Shown: piece after piece, positions 27,444 through 41,513 of the stretch
How the letters are laid out: each line of letters opens with the position of its first letter
How positions within the stretch are numbered: the stretch's first letter is position 1
DNA from: Aristolochia californica
Lineage: Eukaryota > Streptophyta > Magnoliopsida > Piperales > Aristolochiaceae
Assembly (NCBI GenBank): GCA_029961685.1
Contig: JARWKL010000008.1
Coordinates: 33,543,619-33,607,618 of the forward strand
Direction of reading: 5' to 3'
Length of the DNA stretch: 64,000 bases
The notes under the pieces: model-generated
Seen by the model: only the letters and a program-made list of their open reading frames with translations
The model's database searches: none
What the model was told of the DNA's origin: nothing
Made by a program: the position numbers and the translations under genes

Positions 27444-28108
27444 TTGTACTAGTGGAATTTACTAAACATGGGTAACAAAACTTATGTGTTAATTTTTGTG
27501 CATGAAAAAATTTTCTTCACTTACATTTATTATTGTTTTAAAATTTTTTTGCATACATAAACTTTAAAATTTTCATTTTGTTGTGTTATCTAATTTCCCT
27601 TAACTTTTTTATTTACGAAAAAAATGAGAGAGTGAAAACTCAAGTTTGGATTAGAAAAAAACTGAACAACCAAAATGGAAATGGACATATGCTGAGAGAG
27701 ATAATTCCGAAAATTATCTGTGAGTTTTTAAGGATTGTAAACTCTTTTAGTTTTTTTATATATTTTGGGTTTCGCAATCATCGGAAGAGGGTGGAGGCAT
27801 TTTTATATGAGTGTTGACTCCCAAACCATAAGTCATTTCTAACTAAAATTATAGCCGTTACACATCACTATTCGATTAAAACAATCACGATGATCTTTAT
27901 TGTTAGGTCTAGTTTTTGTAAAATGGGCAAAAAGTGGGTTGTTAGGCTCTGGTCCACATGTTAACTTGAGAATTCAACTTTTCCTACTGCTTGAAATTTT
28001 TGGATCATTAAGTCATTAGCATCTTCAACATGTTTCTGGCATTCATATCTACCACATTAAAAACTTGTTAGGATCAATTAGAAATCTCATTCTTATAAAA
28101 TTCCACCA
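27444..28108 (+). repeat. D-like monomer forming the HOR/monomeric boundary
   Basis: The first two thirds are type D (tttactaaacatggg, ttaatttttgtgcatg, ctgaacaaccaaaatgg, gtgagtttttaagg). After about 27790 the sequence lacks the D marks (gagggttgactcc, aaaacttaaatc) and reads gagtgttgactcccaaacc, as in the array to the right. This is the point where ordered HOR structure ends. Confidence 0.78.
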
Positions 28109-28759
28109 AGCTATGGGTAAAAAAACTTTGGTGTTCATTTTTGGTGAGTGAAAAAATTTTCTTCACTTACATTTATTATTGTTTTAAAATTTTTTGCAAA
28201 CATAAATTCTATAATTTTGGTTTTGTTGTGTGATCTAATTTTCCTTATCTTTTTTGTTTATGGCCAAAATGGGAGAGTGAAAACTCAAGTAAGGATTAGA
28301 AAAAAATTGAACATCCAAAATGGAAATGAACAAATGCCGAGTGAGATAATTCGAAAAAGTATCTGTGATTTTTTAAGGATTGTAAACTCTTTTAGTTTTT
28401 TTATATATTTTGGGTTTCGCAATCATCGGAAGAGGGGGGAGGCATTTTTATCAAAGTGTTGACTCCAAAACCATAAGTCATTTCTAACTAAAGTTATAGC
28501 CGTTACAAATCATTAATAGATCAAAACATTCACGATGATCTATGAATGTTAGGTCCGCTTTTTGTAAAATAGGTAAAAAGTGGGTTGTTAGGCTCTGGTC
28601 CACATGTTAACTTGAGAATTCAATACTCCTTGAAATTTTTGGATCATTAGGTCATTAGCATCTTCAACATGTTTCTGGCATGCATATCCACCACATTTAA
28701 TACATGTTAGGATCAATTAGAAATCTCTTTCTTATAAAATTCCACCATGCTATTAGGGG
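28109..28759 (+). repeat. Monomer lacking its first ~30 bp
   Basis: The join accaagctatgggtaaaaaa (about 28106-28125) shows that roughly 30 bp, from the end of the ctattagg motif through the phase mark to aaacat, is missing. The flanks of the missing part share the bases at. The rest is an ordinary monomer of the family. No gene is present. Confidence 0.75.
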
Positions 28760-31700
28760 TTGTACTAGTGGAATTTCCCAAACATGGGTAACAAAACTTT
28801 GGTGTTCATTTTTGTTACATGAAAAAAAATTCTTCACTTACATTTTTTATTGTTTTCAAATTTTTTTGCATACATAAACTCTAAAATTTTCATTTTTTTG
28901 TGTGATGTAATTTTCCTTATCTTTTTTTTACGACAAAAAAGGGAGAGTGAGAACTCAAGTTTGGATTAAAAAAAAAATTGAACATCCAAAACGGAAACGC
29001 ACAAATGCTGAGAGAGATAATTCCAAAAAGTATCTGTGATTTTTTAAGGAATGTAAACTCTTTTAGTTTTTTTATATATTTTGGGTTTCGCAATCATCGG
29101 AAGAGGGGAGAGGTATTTTTATCTTTGTGTTGACTCCCAAACCATAAGTCATTTCTAACTAAAAGTAAAGCCGTTACACATCATTAATCGATCAAAACAT
29201 TCTCGATGATCCATGATTGTTAGGTCCGCTTTTGGTAAAATAGGCAAAAAGTGGGCTGTTAGCCTCTGGTCCACATGTTAACTTGAGAATTCAACTTTTT
29301 CTACTACTTGAAAATTTTGAATTATTAGGTCATTAGCATCTTCAACATGTTTCTGGCAAGCATATCCACCAGATTTTAAACATGTTAGGATCAATTAGAA
29401 ATCTCTTTCTTACAAAATTCCACCAAGCTATTAGGGGTTGTATTAGTGGAATTTCCCAAACAAAGGTAACAAATCTTTTGTTTTCATTTTTGGTGCTTGA
29501 AAAATTTTTCTTCACTTACATTTATTTTTTTTTTCAAATTTTTTAGCATACATACACTCTAAAATTTTCATTTTGATTTGAGATCTAATTTGCCTTAACT
29601 TTTTCTTTTACGGCCAAAATGGGAGAGTGAAAACTCAGGTTTGGATTAGAAAAAAAATTGCACATCCAAAAAAAAATGCACAAATGCGGATAGAGATAAT
29701 TCCAAAAAGTATCTGTGATTTTTTAAGGATTATAAACACTTTTTGTTTTTTTATATATTTTGGGTTTCGCAATCATTGGATGAGGGGGGAGCCATTTTTA
29801 TCTGAGTGTTGACTCCCAAACTATAAGTCATTTCTAACCAAAATTATAGCTGTTGCACATCATTAATCGATCAAAAAACTCTTGATGATCTATGATTGTT
29901 AGGTCCACTTTTTGTAAAATAGGCAAAAAGTGGGTTGTTAGGCTTTGGTCCACACGTTAACGTGAGAATTCAACTTTGTCTACTCCTTCAATTTTTTGGA
30001 TAATTAGGTCATTAGCATCTTCAACATGTTTCTAGCATGCATATCCACCACATTTAAAACATGTTAGGGTTAATTTGAAATCTCTTTCTTAAAAAATTCC
30101 ACCTAGCTAGTAGGGGTTGTACTAGTTGAATTTCCCAAACATGGGTAAACAAACTTTGGTCTTCATTTTTGGTGCGTGAAAATTTTTTCTGCACTTACTT
30201 TTATTGTTGTTTTCATTTTTTTGTGTGATCTAATTTGCCTTATCTTTTTTGTTTACGACAAAAATGGAAGAGTGAAAACTGAAGTTTGGATTTGAAAAAA
30301 AATTGAACTTCCAAAATGGAAATGCACAAATGTTGAGAGAGATAATTCCAAAAAGTATCTGTGATTTTTTAAGGATTGTAAACTCTTTTTTTTTATATAT
30401 AATTTGGGTTTGACAATCATCGGAAGAGGGGGGAGGCATTTTTATATGAGTGTTGACTCCCAAACCATAAGTCCTTGCTAACTAAAATTATAGTCGTTGT
30501 AAATCATTAATCGAGCAAAAAATTCAAGACGATCTATGATTGTTAGGTCCGTTTTTTGTAAATTAGGCAAAAAGTGGGTTGGTAGGCTCTGGTCCTCACG
30601 TTAACTACAGAATTCAACTTTTTCTACTCCTTGAAATTTTTGGATCATTAGGTCATTAGCATCTTCAACATGTTTCTGGCATGCAGATCCACCACATTTA
30701 AAATATGTTAGGATCAATTAGAAATCTCTTTCTTTAAAAATTCCACCAAGCTATTAGGGGTTGTACTAGTGGAATTTCCCAAACATGGGTAACAAAACTT
30801 TGGTGTGTGAAAAAATTTTCTTCACTTACATTTATTATTGTTTTCAAATTTTTTAGCATACTTAAACTCTAAAATTTTCATTTTGTTGTGTGATCTAATT
30901 TGCCTTATCTTTTTTTTTTTTACGGCCAAAATGGGAGAGTGAAAACTCAAGTTTGGATTAAAAAAAATTGAACATCCAAAACGGAAATGCACAAATGCTG
31001 AGAGAGAAAATTCCAAAAGTATCTGTGATTTTTTAAGGATTGTAAATTCTTTTAGTTTTTTTATATATTTTGGGTTACACAATCATTGGAAGAGGGGGCG
31101 GCATTTTTATCTGAGTGTTGACTCCCAAACCATAAGTCATTTCTAACTAAAATTATAGTTGTTACACATTATTAATCGATCAATACATTTCCAATGATCT
31201 ATGATTGTTAGGTCCGCTTTTAGTAAAATAGGCCAAAAGTGGGTTGTTAGGCTCTGGTCCACACGTTTACTTGAGAATACAACTTTTTCTACTCCTTGAA
31301 ATTATTGGATCATTTGGTCATTAGCAACTTCAACATGTTTCTGGCATGTATATCCACCACATTTAAAACATGTTAGGATCAATTAGAAATCTCTTTCTTA
31401 TAAAATTCCACCTAGCTATTAGGGGAATTTCCCAAACATGGGTAACAAAAATTTGGTGTTCATTTTTGGTGCATGAAAAAATTTTCTTCGCTTACATTTA
31501 TTATAGTTTTAAATTTTTTTTGCATAGATAAACTCTAAAACTTTCATTTTGTTGTGTTATTTAATTTGCCTTATCTTTTTTGTTTACTACAAAAATGGGA
31601 GAGTGAAAACTCAAGTTTGGATTAGAAAAAATACTCAACATCCGAAATGGAATTGCACAAATGCTGAGAGAGATAATTCCAAAAAGTATTTGTGATTGTT

Positions 31701-32768
31701 TAAGGATTGTAAACTCTTTTAATTTTTTTATATATTTTGGGTTTCGCAATCATCGGAAGAGGGGGGAGGCATTTTTATATGGGTGTTGACTCCCAAACCA
31801 TAAGTCATTTCTAACAAAAGTTATAGCCATTACACATCATTAATCAATCAAAAAATTAAGGATGATCTATGACTGCTAGGTCCAGTTTTTGTAAAATAGG
31901 CAAAAAATGGTTGTTAGGATCTGGTCCACATGTTAACTTGAGAATTCAATACTGCTTGAAATTTTCGGATCATTAGGTCATTAGCATCTTCAACATGTTT
32001 CTGGCATGCCTATCCACCACATTTAAAACATGTTAGGATCAATTAAAAATCTCTTTCTTATACAATTCCACCATGCAATTATGGGTTGTACTAGTGGAAT
32101 TTCCCAAACATGGGTAACAAAACATTGGTGTTCATTTTTGGTGCGTGCAAAAATTTTCTGCACTTACATTTATTATTGATTTCAAATTTTTTTGCATACC
32201 TAAACTCTAAAATTTTTATTTTGTTGTGTGATCAAATTTGCTTTAACTTTTTTTTTTTACGACAACAATGGGAGAATGCAAACTCAAGTTTGGATTAGAA
32301 AAAAAATCTGAACATCCAAAATGAAATTGCAAAAATACTGAGAGAGATAATTCTAAAAAATATCTGTGATTTTTTAAGGATTTTAAACTCTTTTCGTTTT
32401 TTAATATATTTTGGGTTTCGCAATTACATGAAGAGAGGGGAGGCATTTTTATTTAAGTGCTGACTCCCAAACCATTAGTCATTTCTTAGTAAAAGTATAA
32501 CCATTACACATCATTAATCGATCAAAACATATACGTTGATCTATGATTTTTTTGTCCGCTTTTTGTAAAATAGGGAAAAAGTGGGTTGTTAGGCTCTGGT
32601 ACACACGTTAACTTGAGAATTCAACTTTTCCTACTCTTTGAAATTTTGGGATCATTAGGTCCTTAGCATCTTCAACATGTTTCTTGCATGCATATCCACC
32701 ACATTTAAAAACATCTTAGGATCAATTAGAAATCTCTTTCTTATAAAATTCCACCAAGCTATTAGGGG
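28760..32768 (+). repeat. Monomeric satellite array, proximal block (6 monomers)
   Basis: Starts near 28760, 29438, 30117, 30761, 31425 and 32086. Step 661-683 bp except 644 for the monomer at 30117. That monomer lost about 30 bp at gttgttttcatttttttgtg between two ttttca copies. The monomer at 31425 lacks about 13 bp of the phase mark (attaggggaatttcccaaac). The monomers differ from each other by clearly more than HOR copies do, and most keep gatctaatttgcc. No gene is seen. Confidence 0.85.
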
Positions 32769-35700
32769 TTGTACTAGTGGAATTTCCCAAACAAGGGTAA
32801 AAAAATTTGGTGTTCATTTTTGGTGCGTGAAAAAATTTTCTTCACAAACATTTATTATAGTTTAAAATTTTTTTGCATATATCAACTCTAAAATTTTCAT
32901 TTTGTTGTGTGATCTAATTTGCCTTATTTTTTTTGTTTACGGCCAAAATGGGAGAGTGAAAACTCAACTTTGAATTAGAAAAAAAATTGAACACCCAAAA
33001 TCGAAATTCACAAATTCTTAGAGGAATAATTCCAAAAAGTATCTGTGATTTTTTAGGATTTTGAACTCTTTTAGTTTTTTTATATAATTTGGATTTCGCA
33101 ATCATTGGAAGAGGGGGGGAGGCATTTTTATCTAAGTGTTGACTTCCAAACCAAAAGTCATTTCTAACTAAAATTATAGCCGTTACCCATCATTAATCGA
33201 TCAAAACATTTACAATGATCAATGATTGTTAGGTCAGCTTTTTGTAAAATAGGCAAAAAGTGGGTTGTTTGGCTCTGGTCCACACGTTAACTTGAGAATT
33301 GAACTTTTTCTACTCCTTGAAATTTTATGATCAATAGGTCATTAGCATCTTCAACATGTTTCTGGCATGCATATTCACCACATTTAACACATGTTAGGAT
33401 CAATTAGAAATCTCTGTCTTATAAAATTCTACCATGCTATTCGGGGTTGTACTAGTGGAATTTCCCAAACATGGGTAAAAAAACTTTGGTGTTCATTTTT
33501 GTGCGTGAAAAAAATTCTTCACTAACATTTATTATTGTTTTCAAATTTTTTTGCATACATAAACTCTAAAATTTTCATTTCGTTGTGTGATCTATTTGCC
33601 TTATCTTTTTTGTTTACGACAAAAATGGGAGAGTGAAAACTCAAGTTTGGACTAGAAAAAAAATTGAACATCCAAAATGGAAATTGATAGATGCTGAGTG
33701 TGATAATTCCAAAAAGTACCTGTGATTTTTTAAGGATTGTAAACTTTTTTAGCTTTTTTATATATTTTGGGTTTCGCAATCACCGGAAGAGGGGGGAGGC
33801 ATTTTTATCTAAGTGTTTACTCCCAAACCATAAGTCACATCTAACTAAAATTCTAGTCGTTTCACATAATTAATCGATCAAAACATTCATGAGGATCTAT
33901 GATTGTTAGGTCCACTTTCTGATAAATATGCAAAAAGTGGGTTGTTAGGCTCTGGTCCACACGTTAACATGAGAATTCAATACTTTTTGAAATTTTTGGA
34001 TCATTAGGTCATTAGCATCTTCAACGTGTTTCTGGCATGTATATCCACCACATTTAAAACATGTAAGGATAAAGTAGAAATCTCTTTCTTATAAAATTCC
34101 ACCAAGCTATTAGGGGATGTACTAGAGAAATTCCCAAACATGAGAAACAAAACTTCGGTGCACATTTTTGGTGCGTGAAAAAATTTTCTTCCCTTACATT
34201 TATTATTGTTTTCAATTTTTTTTTGCATATGTAAAATCTAAAATTTTCATTTTGTAAAGTGATCTAATTTGCCTTATCTTTTTTTTTACGACCAAAATGG
34301 GAGAGTGAAAAGTCAAGTTTGGATTAGAAAAAAAATTGAACATCCAAAATTGAAATGCACAAATGTTGAGAGAGATAATTCCAAAAAGTATCTGTGATTT
34401 TTTAAGGATTGTAATCTCTTTTGGTTTTTTTATATATTTTGGGTTTCGCAATCATCGGAAGAGGGGGGAGGCATTTTTATCAAAGTTTTGACTCCGAAAG
34501 GATAAGTCATTTCTACCTAAAATTATAGCCATTCCACAGCATTAATTGATCAAAACATTCATGATGATCTATGATTGTTAGGTCCGCTTTTTGTAAAATA
34601 GGCGAAAAGAGGGTTGTTGGGCTCTGGTCCACACGTTAACTTAAGAATTCAATACTCCTTGAAATTTCTGGATCATTAGGTTATTTGCATCTTCAACATG
34701 TTTCTTGCATGCATATGCATCACATTTAAAACATGTTAGGATCAATTAGAAATCTCTTTCTTATAAAATTCCACCAAGCTATTAGGGGTTGTGCTAGTTG
34801 AATTTCCCAAACATGGGTAAACAAACTTTGGTGTTCATTTTTGGTGCGTCAAAAAATTTTCTTCACTTACATTTTTTTTTTTTTTATATATTTTTTGCAT
34901 ACATAAACTCTAAAATTTTCATTTTGTTATGTGATCTAATTTGCCTTAACTTTTTCGTTTACGACAAAAAAGGGAGAGTGAAAACTGATGTTTGGATTTA
35001 AAAAAAAATTGAACATCCAAAATGGAAATGCACAAATGCTGAGAGAGATAATTTCAAAAAGTATCTGTGATTTCTTTAAGGATTGTAAACTCTTTTTTTT
35101 ATATATATTTTGGGTTTCACAATCATCGGAAGAGGGGGGAGGCATTTTTATATGAGTGTTGACTCCAAAACCATAAGTCATTTCTAACTAAAATTATATC
35201 CGTTACAAATCATTAATCGATCACAACATTCAAGACGATCTATGATTTTTAGGTTCGCTTTTTGTAAAATAGGCAAAAAGTGGGTTGGTAGGCTTTGGTC
35301 CACACGTTAACTAGAGAATTCAACTTTTTCTACTCCTTAAAATTTTTGGATCATTAGGTCATTAGCATCTTCAACATGTTTCTGACATGCATATCCACCA
35401 CATTTAAAACATGTTAGGATCAATTAGAAATCTCTTTCTTATAAAATTCCACCATGCTATTAGGGGTTGTACTAGTGGAATTTCCCAAACATGTGTAAGA
35501 AAACATTGGTGTTCATTTTTGGTGCGTGAAAAAATTTTCTTCACTTAAATTTAATATTGTTTTCAATTTTTTTTGCAAACAAATTTTTTTTGCATACACA
35601 AACTCTAAAATTTTAATTTTGTTGTGTGATCTAATTAGCTACTTTTTTCTTTACGACCAAAATGGGAGAGTGAAAACTCAAGTTTGGATTAGAAAACAAC

Positions 35701-36160
35701 TTTAACATCCAAAATGGAAATGCACAAATGGTGAGAGAGATAATTCCAAAAAGTTCATGTGATTTTTTAAGGATTGTAAAATCTTACAGTTTTTTTATAT
35801 ATTTTGGGTTTCACAATCATTGGAAGAGGGGGGAGGGATTTTTATCTAAGTGTTGACTCATAAACCATAAGTCATTTCTAACTAAAATTATTGTCCTGAC
35901 ACATTATTAATCGATCAAAACATTTACGATGAAATGTGATTTTTAGGTTCGCTTTTTGTAAAATAGGCAAAAAGTGGGTTGTTAGGCTCTGGTCCACACG
36001 TTAACTTGAGAATTCATCTTTTTCTACTCCTTGAAATTTTTTGATCATTAGGTGATTAGCATCTTCAACATGTTTCTGGCATGGATATCCACCACATTTA
36101 AAACATGTTAGGATCAATTAGAAATCTCTTTTTTAAAAAATTCCACAAAGCAATTATGGT
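32769..36160 (+). repeat. Monomeric array segment with a distant copy (5 monomers)
   Basis: Starts 32769, 33447, 34117, 34789, 35467. Uncommon variants here recur in the same order about 16.1 kb downstream: catttaaaaacat ahead of 32769, ctctgtcttataaaattcta with ccatgctatt ahead of 33447, gagaaattcccaaacatg at 34117, and gcaaacaaattttttt at about 35575. The monomer at 34789 instead resembles 30117 (agttgaatttccc, gggtaaacaaac, attcaagacgatc, gggttggtaggc). The monomer at 35467 is lengthened by an internal duplication of the ttttttgcaaac/ttttttgcatac motif. Confidence 0.8.
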
Positions 36161-39100
36161 TTGTACTACTGGAATTTCCCAAACATGGGTAACAAAACTT
36201 TGGTGTTCATTTTTTATGCGAGAAAATATTTTCTACACTTATATTTATTATTGTTTTAAATTTTTTTTGCATACATAAACTCTAAAATTTTCTTTTTGTT
36301 GTGTGATCTATTTTGCCTTATCTTTTTTGTGTATGGCAAAAATGGGAGAGTGAAATCTCAAGTTTGGATTAGAAAAAAATTGAACATCCAAAATGAAAAT
36401 GCACAAATACTGAGAGAGATAATTCCAAAAAGTATCCATGATTTTTTAAGGATAGTAAATTCTTTCATTTTTTTATATATTTTGGGTTTCGCAATTACCG
36501 GAATAGGGGGGAGGCATTTTTATCTGAGTGTTGACTTGCAAACCATAAGTCATTTCTAACTAAAATTATAGACGTTACACATCATTAATCGATCAAAACA
36601 TTCATGATGATCTTTTATTGTTGGGTCCGCTTTTTGTAAAATAGGCCAAAAGTGAGTTGTTTGGATGTGGTCCACATGTTAACTTGAGTATTCAACTTTT
36701 TATACTCCGTGAAATTTTTGGATCATTTGGTCATTAGCATCTTCAACATGTTTCTGGCATTCATATCCACCACATTTAAATCATGTTAGGATCAATTATA
36801 AATCTCTTATTTATAAAATTCCAACATGCTATTAGGGGTTCTACTAGTGGAATTTCCCAAACATGGCTAACAAAACTTTGGTGTTCATTTTTGGTGCGTG
36901 AAAAAAATTTCTTCTCTTACATTATTATTGATTTCAATATTTTTGCATACAAAAACTTTAAAATTTTCATTTTTTTGTGTGATCTATTTTCCTTATATTA
37001 TTTGTTTACGTAAAAAATGGGAGAGTGCAAACTCAAGTTTGGATTAGAAAAAAAATTGAACATCCAAAATGCAAATGAACAAATGCTGAGAGAGATAATT
37101 CCAAAAATTATCTGTGATTTTTTAAGGATTTTAAAGTCTTTCAGTTTTTTTATATATTTTGGGTTTTGCAATCATCGGAAGAGGGGGGAAGGCATTTTTA
37201 TCTGAGAGTTGATTCGCAAGCCATAAGTCATTTCTAACTAAAATTATAACCGTTACACAACATTAATCGATCAAAACATTCACAATCATCTATGATTGTT
37301 AGGTCCACTTTTTGTAAAATAGGCAAAAAGTGGGTTGTTATGCTCTGGTCCACTCGTTAAGTTGAGAGTTCAACTTTTTCTACTCCTCAAAATTTTTGGA
37401 TCATTAGGTCATTAGCATCTTCAACATGTTTCTGGCCTGCATATCCACCACAATTAAAACATGTTAGGAAAAATTAGAAATCTCTTTCTTATAAAATTCT
37501 TCCAAGCTATTAGGGGTTGTACTAGTTCAATTTCCCAAACATGGGTAACAAAACTTTGGTGTTGATTTTTGGTGCGTGAAAATTTTTTCTTCACTTACAT
37601 TAATTATTACTTACAATTTTTTTTCATACATAAACTCTAAAATTTTCTTTTTGTTGTGTGATCTATTTGCCTTATCTTTTCTTTTTATACGACAAAAATG
37701 GGAGAGAGAAAACTCAAGTTTGGATTAGAAAAAAAATTGAACATCCAAAATGCAAATGCACAAATGCTGAGAGAGATAATTCCAAATAGTATCCGTGATT
37801 TTTTAAGGATTGTAAACTCTTCCATTTTTTTTATATATTTTGGGTTTCGCAATCATCGGAAGAGGGGGGAGGCATTTTTATCTGAGTGATGACTCCCAAA
37901 CCATAAGTCATTTCTAACTAAAATTATACCCGTTGCACATCATTAATCGATTAAAACATTCACAATGATCTATCATTGTTAGGTCCACTTTTTGTAAAAT
38001 AGGAAAAAAGTGAGTTGTTAGGCTGTGGTCCAGATGTTAACTTGAGTATTCAACTTTTTCTACTCCTTGAAATTTTTTTATTATTAGGTCATTAGCATCT
38101 TCAACATGTTTCTGGCATTCATATCCACCACATTTAAATCATGTTGGGATCAATTAGAAATTTCTTACTTATAAAATTCCAACAAGCTATTAGGGGTTGT
38201 ACTAGTGGAATTTCCCAAGCATGGGTAACAAAACTTTGGTGTTCATTTTTGGTGCGTGAAAAAATTTTCTTCACTCACATCTATTATTGATTTCAATTTT
38301 TTTTTCATACATAAACTTTAAAATTTTCATTTTTTTGTGTGATCTATTTGCTTTAGCTTTTGAGTGTACGTCAAAAATGGGATAGTGAAAACTCAAGTTT
38401 GGATTAGAAAAAAAATTGAACATCCAAAATGCAAATGAACAACAACTGAGAGAGATAATTCCAAAAATTATCTGTGATTTTTTAAGGATTTTAAACTCTT
38501 TTAGCTTTTTTAAATATTTTGGGTTTCGCAATCATCGGAAGAGGGGGGGGAGGCATTTTTATCTGAGTGTTGATTCGCAAACCATAAGTCATTTCTAACT
38601 AAAATTATAGTCGTTACACATCATTAATCAATCAAAACATTCACGATGATCTATGATTGTTAGGTCTGCTTTTTGTAAAATAGGCAAAAAGTGGGGTGTT
38701 ATGCTTTGGTCCACTTGTTAACTTGGGAATTCAACTTTTTCTACTCGAAATTTTTGGATCAATAGGGTATTAGCATCTTCAACATGTTTCTTGCCTACAT
38801 ATCCACCACATTTAAAACATGTTAGGAACAATTAGAAATCTCTTTCTGATAAAATTCCACCAAGCTATTTGGGGTTGTACTAGTGGAATTTCGCAAACAT
38901 GGGTAACAAAACTTTGGTGTTGATTTTTGGTGCGTGAAAATTTTTTCTTCATTTACATTAATTATTGATTTCAATTTTTTTTGCATACATAAACTGTAAA
39001 ATTTTCTTTTTGTTGTGTGATCTATTTGCCTTATCTTTTTTTTATGACAAAAACGGGAGAGTGAAAACTCAAGTTTGGATTAGAAAAAAATTGAACATCC

Positions 39101-41508
39101 AAAATGAAAATGCACAAATGCTAAGAGAGATAATTCAAAAAAGTATCTGTGATTTTTTAAGGATTGTAAACTCTTTCAGTTTTTTTATATATTTTGGGTT
39201 TTGCAATCATCGGAAGAACGGGGAGGCATTTTTATCAGAGTGTTGACTCGCAAACCATAAGTCATTTCTAACTAAAATTATAGCCATTACACATCATTAA
39301 TCGATCAAAACATTCACGATGATCTATGATTGTTAGGTCCGCTTTTTGTAAAATAGGCAAAAAGTGAGTTGTTAGGCTATGGTCCATATGTTCACTAGAG
39401 CATTCAACTTTTTCTAGTCCATGAATTTTTTTGATCTTTAAGTCATTAGCATCTTCAACATGTTTCTGGCATTCATATCCACCACATTTAAAACATGTTA
39501 GGATCATTTAGAAATCTCTAACTTATAAAATTCCAACAAGCTATTAGGGGTTGTACTAGTGGAATTTCCCAGACATGGGTAACAAAACATTGGTGTTCAT
39601 TATTGGTGCGTGAAAAAAATTTCTTCACTTACATTTATTATTGATTTAAATTTTTTTTTTCATACATTAACTCTAAAATTATCATTTTGTTGTGTGATCT
39701 ATTTGCCTCATCTTTTTTTTTACGACAAAAATGGAAGAGTGAAAACTCAAATTTGGATTAGAAAAAAAATTGAACATCCAAAATGCAAATGCACAAATGC
39801 TGAGAGAGATAATTACAAAAAGTATCTATGATTTTTTCTGGATTTTAAACTCTTTCAGTTTTTTTATATATTTTGGGTTTCGCAATCATCGGAAGAGGGG
39901 GGAGGTATTTTTATCTGAGTTATGACTCCCAAACCATAAGTCATTTCTAATTAAAATTATAGTTGTTACACATCATTAATCGATCCAAACATTCACGATG
40001 ATCTATGATTGTTAGGGAAAAAGTAAGTTGTTAGGCTTTGGTCCACACGTTAACTTAAGAATTCAACTTTTTCTACTTCTTGAAAATTTTGGATCATTAG
40101 GTCATTAGCATCTTCAACATGTTTCTGGTATGCATATCCACCACATTTAAAACATGTTAGGATCAATTAGAAATCTCTTTCTTATAAAACTCCACCAAGC
40201 TATTAGGGGTTGTAATAGTGGAATTTCCCAAACAAGGGTAACAAAACTTTGGTGTTCATTTTTGGTGCGTGAAAATATTTACTTCACATACATTTATTAT
40301 TGATTTCAAATTTTTTTGCATATATCAACTCTAAAATTTTTATTTTTTTGTGTGATCTATTTGCCTTATCTTTTTTGTTTACGACAAAAATGGGAGGGTG
40401 AAAACTCAAGATTGGATTAGAAAAAAAATTGATTATCCAAAATGCAAATGAACAAATACTGAGAGATATAATTCCAAAAATTATCTGTGATTTTTTAAGG
40501 ATTGTAAACTCTTTCAGTTTTTTTATATATTTTGGGTTTGGCAATCATTGGATGAGGGGGGAGGCATTTTTATCTGAGTGTTGCTTCCCAAACCATAAGT
40601 CATTTCTAACTATAATTATCGCTGTTACACATCATTAATCGATCAAAACATTCATGATGATCTATGATTGTTAGGTCCGCTTTTTGTAAAATAGGCAAAA
40701 AGTGGGTTGTTAGGCTCTGGTCCACTCGTTAACTTGAGAATTCAACTTTTTCTACTCCTCGAAAATTTTGGATTATTAGGTCATTAGCATCTTCAACATG
40801 TTTCTGCCCTACATATCCCCCACATTTAAAACATATTAGGAACAATTAGAAATCTCTTTCTTATAAAATTCTACCAAGCTATTAGGGGTTGTACTAGTGG
40901 AATTTCCCTAACATGGGTAACAAAACTTTGGTGTTGATTTTTGGTGCGTGAAAATTTTTTCTTGACTTACATTTATTATTGATTTCAATATTTTTTGCAT
41001 ACATAAACTCTAATATTTTCTTTTTGTCGTGTGATCTATTTGCCTTATCTTTTTTTTTTACGACAAAAATGGGAGAGTCAAAACTCATGTTTGGATTAGA
41101 AAAAAAATTGAATAACCAAATTGCAAAAGCACAAATGCTGAGAGAGATAATTCCAAAAAGTATCCATGATTTTTTAAGGATTGTAAACTCTTTCAGTTTT
41201 TTTTATATATTTTTGGGTTTCGCAATCATATGAAGAGGGGGGAGGCATTTTTATCTGAGTGTTTACTCCCAAACTAAAAGTCATTTCTAACTAAAATTAT
41301 AGCCATTACACATCATTAATCGATCAAAACATTCACGATGATCTATGATTGTTAGGTCCGCTTTTTGTAAAATAGGCGAAAAGTGAGTTGTTAAGCTGTG
41401 GTCCACATGTTAACTTGAGTATTCAACTTTTTCTTCTCTTTGGAATTTTTTTATCATTATTTCATTAGCATCTTCAACATGTTTCTGGCATTCATATCCG
41501 CCAAATTT
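36161..41508 (+). repeat. Monomeric array with decayed dimer periodicity, left part
   Basis: Starts 36161, 36839, 37517, 38197, 38875, 39551, 40210, 40889. Two subtypes largely alternate. X is preceded by tggcattcatatccacc and cttataaaattccaac (36839, 38197, 39551). Y is preceded by gcct(g/a)catatcc and aggaa(c/a)aattag and has gtgttgatttttggtg (37517, 38875, 40889). The monomer at 39551 lost about 24 bp at gattgttagggaaaaagt (near 40010), between two agg copies. Most have the two-base-shorter gatctatttgcc. The last monomer is cut by the retrotransposon. Confidence 0.82.
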
Positions 41509-41513
41509 AAACC
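41509..41513 (+). repeat. Target site duplication AAACC, left
   Basis: AAACC immediately precedes the left LTR (ccaaatttaaacc then tattgcgg). The identical five bases follow the right LTR at 43436-43440. Joining the satellite across the element through one AAACC restores the expected monomer sequence (tttaaacc ttgttaagatca), so this is a genuine integrase-type 5-bp duplication. Confidence 0.92.

Noticed and set aside
39268..39507. Recurring minus-strand peptide with CFKCGGYxCxKH, reminiscent of a zinc-binding motif (also 7489-7671 and 47287-47523)
   Set aside because: The spacing does not match the retroviral zinc knuckle (C-x2-C-x4-H-x4-C). The frame is broken in most monomers and no flanking domain supports it. 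Probably chance.
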